From Schizochytrium sp. TIO01 (Eukaryota > Sar > Bigyra > Thraustochytrida > Thraustochytriidae): a DNA stretch of 64,000 nucleotides. Each line of letters begins with the position of its first letter. The first letter of the stretch is position 1. Below are positions 56,010 through 64,000 of this stretch, piece after piece. Both the position numbers and the translations under genes were made by a program. The stretch lies in the NCBI GenBank assembly GCA_004764695.1, contig SMSO01000035.1:4531040-4595039 (forward strand), in the 5' to 3' direction. The notes beneath the pieces are model-generated. The model saw nothing but the letters and a program-made list of their open reading frames with translations. It had not been told where the DNA came from and ran no database searches.

Positions 56010-57563
56010 TCAATCAGTCTCTGGCAAGACCTTGCCAGGGTTCATAATATGCATAGGATCGAACAGATTTTTGACCTGGCGCATGGCTTTAAGCGTCGGT
56101 TCAGAATTACTAATGTGCATTTTGCTGGCCTTGAGAATTCCGATACCGTGTTCCGCGCTGATGCTGCCACGATGGGCAGCGAGGTACTTATAAAGCTCAT
56201 CTTCCAGAGAATCCTTGATCTTTTGGTCAAAAGCAGGAGCCCACACGTTAAGGTGGACGTTGCCATCTCCAATATGGCCATATTGAACAACCTCAACCTC
56301 CTTAGACACAGTTGCAAGGCGCTCACGGACAGCAGTTGTGAGTTCGTTAAAGAGTGGGATGGGTACAGAGACGTCATACTTGAAGTTGTAGCCATCTTTG
56401 TGACGCAGAGCCACAGGGCAGTTTTCACGAATCTTCCAAAGCGCTTGGGCTTGAGACTCGTCCATAGCGAGTACACCTGCCTCATAACCGTCGAGAAAGT
56501 TCTCCATTTTGGCCATGTCATGTTCTGAGTTGCTACCGGCAGCTTCGACAAGCATGTAGAATGGGTAGCCTGCCTCTATCGGTCGTGGGCCTACGACATC
56601 TGGAAGCACCTCGAACACTAAGTCCATACTCTTAGAATCCCAAAATTCTGCAGCATTAATGACTTCCCCGAGGCAGCTGCGAGCCTTTTGCAGCGTCTCC
56701 AACACTTCTTCAAAGCTGTTGAGTGCCAGAAGCGCCACTTGGCTAGAAGCAGGTTTGGGAGGAGTGATGAGTGCTGCAGCCGTGATGACGCCCAGTGTGC
56801 CTTCGGACCCAACGAAGAGCTGTTTAAGGTCATACCCAGTGTTGTCCTTGCGAAGAGTATTCATCATGTCGAGTACTGTACCATCAGGTAGAACAACTTC
56901 AAGGCCCAATACGTTGGAACGAAGCGATCCGTAGCGAATCAGGTGAATTCCACCTGCATTTGTGGCAAGATTGCCTCCAATCATACAGCTTCCAGATGCG
57001 CCAAGATCCAGTGGCATGACAAATCCTGACTTGGACACGTGTGTCTCAAGATCGTCTAGGATACAGCCTGCCTGACAGCAAAGCACACCACTTACATCAT
57101 CAAAATTCAAGACTTTGTTCATGCGTGCAAGACTGAGCACAACCTCGTCTCCTCGAGAAGGTACGCTACCGCCCACCAAGCCGGTGTTGCCGCCCTGGGG
57201 CACCACTGCAATCTTGTTTTGCGAGCAGAACTTAAGGATCTGTGAAACCTGCTCAGTGGAGTCTGGTCGAAGTACAAATCGTGGGGTGCGATCTCCATCG
57301 AGTTCAGGGCCTCGAAATTGGCCGAGCCAATCAACACGATGCGAATCAACAGCATCTGGATCACGCTGGAGAGCCTCTTCAGGTAGAATCTTGGCGAACT
57401 CCGCCTCGAGTTCACTTGAGCTCATGCTGGCAAGACCACGTCGAGAACCGATGCCCAAACTCATCCCAGAGACAGTCTTCAGGCTCCTTCGAGGCCGGGC
57501 CAGAGCAACCATCGACTTCGAAGCTGCAGTGCTCATGCTCAGACCAATGCCGGAGAGCGCCAT
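56010..57563 (-). CDS. D2HGDH: Mitochondrial D-2-hydroxyglutarate dehydrogenase
   Basis: FAD enzyme oxidising D-2-hydroxyglutarate to 2-oxoglutarate in mitochondria, passing electrons to an acceptor such as ETF; a related D-lactate or glycolate dehydrogenase role is less likely. The 517-residue length is close to the human enzyme. The first ~45 residues are Ser/Arg/Ala-rich without acidic residues, a mitochondrial presequence. The FAD-binding PCMH domain has PQGGNTGLVGGS (~122-133), GGNLATNAGG and VGSEGTLG. The C-terminal domain carries the metal and substrate residues in YGHIGDGNVHLN (His430, His437) and SAEHGIG (Glu471), then NPGKVLP. The ATG at 57,563 is used; an upstream in-frame GTG adds three residues. 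Motifs are complete and no break was seen. Confidence 0.92.
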   Translation of the reverse strand: MALSGIGLSMSTAASKSMVALARPRRSLKTVSGMSLGIGSRRGLASMSSSELEAEFAKILPEEALQRDPDAVDSHRVDWLGQFRGPELDGDRTPRFVLRPDSTEQVSQILKFCSQNKIAVVPQGGNTGLVGGSVPSRGDEVVLSLARMNKVLNFDDVSGVLCCQAGCILDDLETHVSKSGFVMPLDLGASGSCMIGGNLATNAGGIHLIRYGSLRSNVLGLEVVLPDGTVLDMMNTLRKDNTGYDLKQLFVGSEGTLGVITAAALITPPKPASSQVALLALNSFEEVLETLQKARSCLGEVINAAEFWDSKSMDLVFEVLPDVVGPRPIEAGYPFYMLVEAAGSNSEHDMAKMENFLDGYEAGVLAMDESQAQALWKIRENCPVALRHKDGYNFKYDVSVPIPLFNELTTAVRERLATVSKEVEVVQYGHIGDGNVHLNVWAPAFDQKIKDSLEDELYKYLAAHRGSISAEHGIGILKASKMHISNSEPTLKAMRQVKNLFDPMHIMNPGKVLPETD

Positions 57564-59828
57564 CTTTTTCACCCGAACGAATCGCAGTCCGCCAACTCAC
57601 GGACGCAAACAAATGACGTGGGCAGAAAACTTTGGTCCTTAGTTGGGGCAAGTGTTGAGTTTGAAAAGGAGCCGAGGCTGCCTTTAAGGTCTGCTGGAGA
57701 TTAATCTTGTCTCCGCGTGAGTCTGAGGGCGCAATTGATCGAATGATATAAGGAATTAAAACACTGCTGACTTTCCCAAATCTATCTACATTCCTAAAGA
57801 AACAAATATATGAAATGAATCTGCCATAGGAGCTTTGGCGCCCGTACTTAACCATCTTAGGCAGGCGGCAGTTGAATTCGGTGGTCTCAGTTGTAAACAG
57901 CTCCAATATGTTTCTCGTGAGGTCGGATTGTGCGAACGTGAAAACAATTCTGGGAATAGTTTTCATTACTATCAAACATTGAGGGTATCTGAAACAACAT
58001 TGCCATGCCGCCCCTGAGGCCTTTTTTCTTCTTTTTTTACAATGGCAGCTCCGATAAAATACGAAGTAGTCTGATCGATTGATTTTCATGCTTGGAAAGA
58101 ACGCCACATCCACAATGATCGCCATCACTGGCAGTATTTTGTTGGAGTTCTTCAAATCGCTTTCAAAGCCTTTCTCGCTGTCTTTCATATATAAAAAGTA
58201 TCGAGGTCTCCCCTAAGTAATGCTACTATAGATGGTAGCCAACACGAAGAGACTTTGATAGAAAAAAATAGAGGAGACACCTATAAGGTGTCGTCCACTA
58301 GAAATGGCGCAGTTTTGGCACATACCCGGGAGCGACCTGGGTACAACATCATATTGTCGGGTTGAAATTCTTGTTAGATTGACTAATTTGGAGAAGCCTC
58401 GGGACGATTGAAAATAGAGACAAAAGTGTTATGTTAATATTCAGTGATCTTTTTGTGCATATAGCCGCCAAAGGAGAATTACCTGTGTGACTATTATACC
58501 TCTGTATCTTGGCTGAGAGGTCAGTGATAAGTGAAGATGGAACGATCAATAGGGTTTGCAAAGGTTCAAGCGATCGCATACCCTTTATTTTGTGAAAACT
58601 TGCGAGACATTGCGCAACTACAATTACTAAAATATATACCTTGAAGATTATCTTTCTAAGATCAGGTCTGGAATAGAACCACTCCTAGGTTTATAAAGAG
58701 AGGCTTGTTTACTATTAAAATTCACAGTACTTGATGGATAACAGAAAACGCATAAAACTAAGAGGGGAGTTTCTATTGAACCATGCTTTGTTCCTGAGGT
58801 AAATGAGCTTTCATTTTAATTGACCATGTATTCAATCATCTATCTTTTAGTTCTTGTCAATGCCACTTGTGCAACTGTTTATCACTATCACGATACCTAT
58901 GATTATTTTAAATTCAATATTCAATTCTTCCCAATCCTCTTAGTACCGATAGTTATAAGTTTTGATCGCCTAAAAAGGCAAGACAGTAGGTTGCAAGTAT
59001 ATATTTCTCATGCGAGCTTCAGCTCACTGGCTTTAGTCTGGAGCAGTAACACTTCTTGCCATTTGAGAGAGAAACTTGACACAAGCTATTGATTTTGGTG
59101 CATAACCCTTTCTGTGTCCAATTAGTTTCACATTCTGAGACTTTCTATAGGATTCTGTGCTGGCTGCATCTGCAGCTTCGTCGTGCTGGTTGAAATCAGA
59201 GAATATTTCAGGATCGATAGGGTAGTGTTTGCTAATCCTCCCGTTACAGTCCTTATGGTCCTCGTGTGTCAGGTTTACCATTCCCCAATCTATCAGAGCT
59301 TTTGTATTAACCCTGTCACACGCTTTTTTTTATTTTTTTGCACGCAGTCAGAATGCCGAACAATCTATTCATTGTCATCAGCTGTCATGAAGAATATTGA
59401 AGCGCGCTGGAGAGCAATAAGACTTTGCGGTGCTCCTTTGTTTGAATATGTTGACATTTTAATGGGGATAAGAATACCTCGATATTACTGTGGGTGGCAA
59501 GCAATGCGACCACCTTTTCAAGATAAAACTATTTTCTTCATTTTGCCCAAAGAAAGCTTCCCAACTTGCCGAATTCATACTTGCTTAAACATTTGCAACC
59601 GGTGCCAGCAATTTCATCAAGCGTTTGTAGCTTGCAACAGCAAACGTAACACATTTATCGCATAGTGTCATTCGCTGATTCTAAATATAGAAATTGTTAG
59701 GGCGCAGCTGCTACTCCTAGTGCTGATGTATCTATGAATAGTAAGCTCATGCAGAAACATCACAACGAAAGAAGAAGATTACCTACTATGTCAGTGGTAA
59801 GCAGTTTGCAGATCCATATTCCCCAATC
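57564..59828. other. Intergenic between divergent D2HGDH and small membrane protein genes
   Basis: About 2.3 kb. A 258-codon minus-strand ATG frame (58,188-57,412) runs through the D2HGDH promoter and into its 5' coding part out of phase; its Cys/Phe/Ile/Arg-rich translation matches nothing known. On the plus strand a frame at 59,183-59,665 starts with GTG, with an internal ATG at 59,387. Neither is called a gene. No repeats stand out. Confidence 0.45.
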
Positions 59829-60185
59829 ATGTTTGCGCCGTTTCGCAACTTGAGCAACAAAGGCACGGCCGTGGCTGTGGTCGCCTGCGTGGTGCTGAGT
59901 GGTACGTTTGAGGCGTTGATTTCCTTTCTTTGAGGGCTTGCATCTTGAAGAGTTGAACACATGTGCTGACCTCACCGTTCTTTGTTGTCGTCTTGGCGAT
60001 CACCAACTTTCCTGACCGCGTTGACGCTATCAATTGAATTGATATCAGGCGTGCTTTATAAGCTTGAGGAGCACGAGAAAGCGCACCCGGAACAGTTCCG
60101 AAAGAAAGAAGACCTTCCTTGGCGCAAAGAAAAAGCCAAGGACAAGGAGAACGACAAGGACAAGGAAAACGAAGAGGAACAATAA
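59829..60185 (+). CDS. Two-exon gene for a 69-residue single-pass membrane protein
   Basis: Exon 1 (59,829-59,901) encodes MFAPFRNLSNKG followed by the start of a hydrophobic helix (TAVAVVACVVLSG). Exon 2 (60,049-60,185) finishes with VLYKLEEHEKAHPEQ, a tryptophan-containing basic segment (LPWRKEK), and a Lys/Asp/Glu-rich tail ending at TAA. The split Gly codon (G|GC) joins the frames cleanly. The topology (short basic N-terminus, one helix at about 13-28, charged C-terminus) resembles small mitochondrial inner-membrane assembly factors, but no family was recognised. It ends 21 bases before the PIG-L-like start codon, so the two may share a transcript or the second promoter lies inside this gene. 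Confidence 0.65.
59902..60048 (+). other. Spliceosomal intron, 147 bases, phase 1
   Basis: Donor GTACGT and acceptor GATATCAG, with CTGAC and TTGAC branch-like words 25-40 bases before the acceptor. Splicing joins AGT-G to GC-GTG-CTT and removes a stretch with in-frame stops. It is the best-supported intron in the window. Confidence 0.7.
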
Positions 60186-60206
60186 GCCTATCCAAAGAAG
60201 ACTCGG

Positions 60207-61070
60207 ATGGGCCAGACGCGGGAGTGGGATTGGGACTTATTTGTGGGGAATGTGAAGATGGCAGCGACAGGGGTCTCGCTGATGTTTGTTTTAGCTCTTG
60301 TAGCAGCGGTGCTGCTATCCATTGTCTTTGCAGTTGCACTCTTACAGGTTCGAAAAATTCGTAGCGTGCGAAGAGAGGAACATCTTGTCCTTGTCACAGC
60401 ACACCCGGATGACGAAAGCATGTTCTTTGTGCCGACAATCCGTGCGTTTCGACCAGACCGTGTAACTATATTATGTCTCTCGACGGGCAATTTTGATGGA
60501 ATTGGTTTGCGACGCAAGCATGAGCTTCTATATTGCTGTACCAAATTTTTTGGCCTAAAGGAGGAGAGTGTACGCATCGAGGACCACCCTGAGATGCAAG
60601 ATGATCCACGTAGGGTTTGGGCACCTAGTGTTGTAGCCGATTTCATTGAGGAAAAGCTGAAGGAACTTGCAATTTTACCAGCCAAAACTGATACAATGGT
60701 TGTATCGTTTGATGAAGAAGGCGTCTCAGGTCACCTTAATCATGTTGCAGTGTCTCTAGGTATTGCCAAGCTCGCGGCTCGTCGTCAGACTGATCCACAC
60801 CTCTCTTTCTACAGCCTTGAATCTCTCCAATTGCCTGCTAAATATCTTGGTCCAGCTACTGCGTGGGAATGGTATTCGAAGAATCCACAGGCTGCTCTGC
60901 AATTCTACAATGGGGACATGAACCTAAGTTATGCTGCTATGTCAGCACATGCGTCACAGTTTGTGTGGTACCGTCGACTGTTTGTTATTTTTTCGTGCTA
61001 CACATTTTGCAATCGCCTGCGTCCCCTTTTCCCTAACCGCTGTCTCGTTGGCGCAAAGAAGGTCGATTAG
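60207..61070 (+). CDS. PIGL: PIG-L-like GlcNAc-PI de-N-acetylase
   Basis: Second enzyme of GPI-anchor synthesis, removing acetate from N-acetylglucosaminyl-phosphatidylinositol on the cytosolic face of the ER. The 287-residue protein has an N-terminal membrane anchor (~20-47, Leu/Val/Ala-rich) and the LmbE/PIG-L zinc hydrolase domain: AHPDDES (65-71, zinc ligands His and Asp with the catalytic Asp), LSTGNFDGIG (91-100), RRKHEL and the third zinc ligand region SGHLNHV (174-180). It ends in FCNRLRPLFPNR with a basic tail. The start is the first ATG; an alternative in-frame Met at residue 18 lies just before the anchor. It sits only 21 bases after the preceding small gene. Family assignment is strong. 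Confidence 0.92.
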   Translation: MGQTREWDWDLFVGNVKMAATGVSLMFVLALVAAVLLSIVFAVALLQVRKIRSVRREEHLVLVTAHPDDESMFFVPTIRAFRPDRVTILCLSTGNFDGIGLRRKHELLYCCTKFFGLKEESVRIEDHPEMQDDPRRVWAPSVVADFIEEKLKELAILPAKTDTMVVSFDEEGVSGHLNHVAVSLGIAKLAARRQTDPHLSFYSLESLQLPAKYLGPATAWEWYSKNPQAALQFYNGDMNLSYAAMSAHASQFVWYRRLFVIFSCYTFCNRLRPLFPNRCLVGAKKVD

Positions 61071-63019
61071 AAGGATTTTAATTCTTCTGTATGGTCGACT
61101 CATTTTTCAAGTTACCTCTCTGTTTCTTTCTCTATTACCTACTATAAACTTCCTCCCCCCCCTCCCCCTTCTATCTTTTATGAACTCTTGCTATCTTTCC
61201 AACAAGTAGTATTCAACGCCAATACCTTTTCAATTATTCATTGATAGGCAGCACTTTCTTTTCTTGATGTACAGCAAACAGACCATGGTTTCAGTATTAA
61301 TTGCTAACGCTCTCCATGTCTGTTTCTTATCATTATATCAGTGGTTGATGAGATGCTTTGACTGCTTGAGTCGCAGATAGTAAATTTACCCTTATTACTG
61401 ATGCCAAAGTCGAGGTCAATCTGCATAGGTTGACTAGAGGCTCATTTGTGGTCCGTAACTTGTCAAATGATCCTCTTGTACCCAAAGTAGTGCGATTAAA
61501 CCTATAACTAGCTAGCAGTGGTATATTTGGCAGATAATCTCCGAGCAGTTTCTGCTGTTTCTACATTCTCGGCACTCCGCTCGTTTCTGTGACGAGGTTC
61601 AAGAACGTTGCAAATAGTCTTAGCCTTGTTAGTATTTACAACTATAGAGCTCTCTTCTATTTGTTCATCGTTTATTCTCTCCACAAATACACCATTGCCT
61701 ATAATTCTCATCTTGGCATGCACAGCAAGCAAGGCAATCTGAACATTGACCCAGCGCGTGGCATAAAGGAAATCATTTCCAAATAGATATACGACTCGAG
61801 CCCATCACTGACAGTCGTGAATCATGGCTTATGACGCATTCATTTTTGTGCATCTGTTCCCTCCATAGAGATCGATTCACTAGCAGGTTTCTGATAAGCT
61901 TTATTTATGAGCGTTTAATTCATTCCTTTCAAGGCTTTACATACTCTTGCTATTCATTCGATTCATGAAAATCGGAATCCAAGACTTCTCCTTCATCTCA
62001 AGAACAGAAGGCTTGGAATCTTGAGGTGATGGTGCTTGTTCTCCGATTGATCCTACAAGCTTTAATCATGGCTTGAATCATCGCCCGCTTGATCTTTCGT
62101 TCTGGCCACGCAGCCTCTTGCATCCATCTCAACTCTTCGCTTGTTCTAGCGATCTAGATACCGAATAGTTTTTCATTTTGATCAAGATGAAAAGGGTTAA
62201 GAATCATCGCTTTTCTGAGAACGGTGCTCGGTGTGCCTACATACCAGACAAGACGTATTCAGGTCGGGACCCATGAGTTGCTAGCATATGGAGGAAGCTG
62301 GTTAGAGCGTCTGGGTTGTGTGGCTGGGCCGAGGCAGCAACGCGATAGGAAGCTACAGCGATTGTTCTTGAGATGAAGTCAAGTTGGCTTGAGCTTGAAG
62401 ACGTGTTGTGCAGAAGGCTCCTCCTTCCTGGACAATCTCTGCAGCAGGTCTGGGAACGCTGACAGTGAGCGTCGCGAGCGTAGTTAATTCTAATTCTCAT
62501 CTTATATATTTATTTATTCGCTTGTTTGTTTGTTTGTTTGTTTGTTTGTTTCTGTTGCCGCAGGTAGTTGTATTTCCTATTTATTTGATAGTTTGCCATT
62601 CTGATGTGTATTTTTCTTTATAGAATAAGTTTCAAGTTTACTGTATCATTCTCAAACCAAACAGCACTTGGCAGCACTTTAGAAGCCTCGTCTCCAAGTG
62701 CTACTTTGCAAGTGAAGAATGGAGAGCTTACAGTGGAGTATAAAGTGCAATTACAGTAGAGTATATTCCAGGCTGAGCGATGGCAAAGAGGTCTTTCTGC
62801 GAATGTAGTGTTGCTGTATGCAGACACTAGTAGTGCTGCCTCTAATTGTGTGATTATTGAGATTACATGAGTGAATGAATGAGTGATCCAAGCAGATTGA
62901 GAGTTTGACGCAGCAGAGCCCAATTGGCCCAGAAGCGTCTGCGCCTAGCGCTGTGTTGTGTGTGGCTGCACTCGTGTATAGGTTGTAGTTGTGGTGTATA
63001 CTCACTTTCGTGCCTGACG
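61071..63019. other. Intergenic upstream of HIS7
   Basis: About 1.95 kb with short frames only. A pyrimidine tract (C8 at about 61,154-61,161) follows PIG-L and a (TTTG)n run lies at 62,522-62,551. The final ~200 bases should contain the HIS7 promoter; no firm element was identified. Confidence 0.55.
62522..62551. repeat. (TTTG)n microsatellite
   Basis: About seven tandem TTTG units about 470 bases before the HIS7 start. Confidence 0.92.
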
Positions 63020-64000
63020 ATGTCTTCCCCTTCATCTGACAACAAGGTCGTGCATTTGCTCGACTACGGTGCGGGCAATGTCCGCAGCGTTGAGAATGCC
63101 ATCGCTGCTTGCGGCTATGAGGTGAAGACCATCGTGCGCCCCGAGGAGATCCTCGAGGCTGGACGCCTTGTCTTCCCTGGTGTTGGCAGCTTTGGTAACG
63201 CCATGCGCCGTCTCCAAGAGAAGGGCTTTGAAGAGCCCCTCAAGGCCTACCTCGCCGCTGACCGGCCTTTCTTCGGTATCTGCCTCGGTATGCAGACCCT
63301 GTTTGAGGGTTCCGAGGAGGAGCCTGGCTTGCCTGGTCTTGGTGTAATCCCGGGTTTGGTTCGCAACTTTGAGAACGTGGAGGGATTCAAGGCTGAAGGC
63401 AATGAGGGCCTCACCGTGCCCCACATTGGCTGGAACGGCGTGCGATGCCTCAAGCCGTCGCGTTTGTTCGCCAACGTGCCAGGTGGCATGGATGACAAGC
63501 GCGTGTACTTTGTGCACAGCTTTGCCGCAGTCCAGACTGAGGAGAACAAGGACTGGATTCTCTGCACTACGCGTTACGGTGTCGACTTTGTTGCCGCCGT
63601 TCAGAAGGGCAACGTCATGGCCACACAGTTTCACCCTGAGAAGTCTGGCGGACTCGGACTCGAGATCCTCAAGGGTTTCCTCAGTCAAGATACCGATCCA
63701 GAGACCCCCGCTACCAGCGCCGATGCCCCCTGCCTTGGTCTCAGCCGTCGCATTATCGCCTGTCTCGATGTGCGCAAGAACGATGCTGGAGACCTTGTTG
63801 TCACCAAGGGCGACGGCTACGACGTTCGCGAGAAGAAGTCCGACGCTGAGACCACCGAGGAGGGTGAGCAAACAGCAGAGGACGGCGAACCTCCCTCGAA
63901 GAAGGGTAAGGTTCGCAACTTTGGCAAGCCCGCAGAATTGGCCAAGAGGTATTACGAGGACGGAGCTGATGAGGTCACTTTTCTGAACATTACCCAGTTC
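63020..64000 (+). CDS. HIS7: Imidazole glycerol phosphate synthase HisHF, 3' truncated by window
   Basis: Bifunctional histidine (and AICAR-producing) enzyme: an N-terminal glutaminase supplies ammonia to a C-terminal cyclase. The 327 codons present cover the glutaminase (to about residue 225) and the start of the HisF barrel. Glutaminase motifs are LLDYGAGN, FPGVGSFG, the nucleophile Cys88 in GICLGMQ, and the His205/Glu207 pair in QFHPEKSG. The HisF part begins RRIIACLDVR with the catalytic Asp, then VVTKGDGYDVRE, an acidic insert, and GADEVTFLNITQF at the edge. This fused form is typical of fungi, plants and several protist groups. C/G-ending codons are frequent, like ALAS and RPS2. No frameshift was seen; the missing part is expected to be about 250 residues. 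Confidence 0.95.
   Translation, partial: MSSPSSDNKVVHLLDYGAGNVRSVENAIAACGYEVKTIVRPEEILEAGRLVFPGVGSFGNAMRRLQEKGFEEPLKAYLAADRPFFGICLGMQTLFEGSEEEPGLPGLGVIPGLVRNFENVEGFKAEGNEGLTVPHIGWNGVRCLKPSRLFANVPGGMDDKRVYFVHSFAAVQTEENKDWILCTTRYGVDFVAAVQKGNVMATQFHPEKSGGLGLEILKGFLSQDTDPETPATSADAPCLGLSRRIIACLDVRKNDAGDLVVTKGDGYDVREKKSDAETTEEGEQTAEDGEPPSKKGKVRNFGKPAELAKRYYEDGADEVTFLNITQF

Noticed and set aside
59183-59665. 160-codon plus-strand frame
   Set aside because: It opens with GTG rather than ATG, has no recognisable domain, and its first ATG leaves only 93 codons.
63032-63871. 279-codon antisense frame over HIS7
   Set aside because: Same effect of strong codon bias; the sense strand has complete glutaminase motifs.
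1-64000. CRISPR arrays, insertion sequences or viral genes
   Set aside because: No spaced direct repeats, transposase, integrase, reverse transcriptase or capsid-like motifs were found by eye.

Overview
The window looks like chromosomal DNA from an intron-poor, heterotrophic, flagellate-forming protist, most plausibly a thraustochytrid or other labyrinthulomycete stramenopile. The clues are a eukaryotic gene set in mostly uninterrupted frames and a Shemin-type 5-aminolevulinate synthase, which plants and most algae lack. There are also a dynein-2 (intraflagellar transport) light intermediate chain, a fused HisH-HisF enzyme, an osmolyte-type betaine aldehyde dehydrogenase, and a TIR-like/TPR protein of the kind often seen in protists. 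The lineage is an inference; a ribosomal marker or whole-protein search would settle it. No rRNA, convincing tRNA, CRISPR array, intact transposon or virus was recognised.

Layout. 0.6-4.5 kb (+): kinesin-7/CENP-E-like motor whose coiled-coil tail lies in a different frame. 4.7-6.6 kb (-): PARN-like deadenylase with a C-terminal CaaX-like tail. 9.1-13.0 kb (+,+): two tandem TMT1/METTL7-like methyltransferases. 13.3-17.0 kb (-): pentaspan, prominin-like membrane protein in two overlapping frames, possibly joined by a small intron. 17.6-19.1 kb (-): TIR-like/TPR protein. 19.1-28.0 kb: gene-poor. 28.0-29.5 kb (+): betaine aldehyde dehydrogenase. 31.7-32.5 kb (-): ribosomal protein uS5 (RPS2). 33.9-34.8 kb (+): MTHFR/MetF-like protein that lacks the usual catalytic glutamate. 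34.8-46.7 kb: about 12 kb without a recognisable gene, with microsatellites, a 10-bp minisatellite and GC-rich islands. 46.7-48.4 kb (+): ALAS with three CP motifs. 49.6-50.8 kb (+): DYNC2LI1. 51.6-54.0 kb (-): cyclic-nucleotide-binding-domain K+ channel. 54.6-55.0 kb (-): possible small membrane protein. 56.0-57.6 kb (-): mitochondrial D-2-hydroxyglutarate dehydrogenase. 59.8-61.1 kb (+,+): a two-exon gene for a 69-residue membrane protein, 21 bases upstream of a PIG-L homologue. 63.0-64.0 kb (+): HIS7, cut by the window edge.

The genes do not form a pathway cluster. Several concern the cytoskeleton, cilium or membrane (kinesin-7, dynein-2 LIC, K+ channel, pentaspan protein). Others serve mitochondrial or core metabolism (ALAS, D2HGDH, HIS7, BADH, MetF-like). 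Two composition classes stand out. BADH, RPS2, ALAS and HIS7 use strongly C/G-ending codons, while kinesin, PARN, pentaspan, TIR/TPR and channel genes use mixed or A/T-ending codons; this probably reflects expression level. Start codons often sit in an A-rich (A/C)AAG-ATG or similar context. The one clear intron has a GTACGT donor and a TCAG acceptor.
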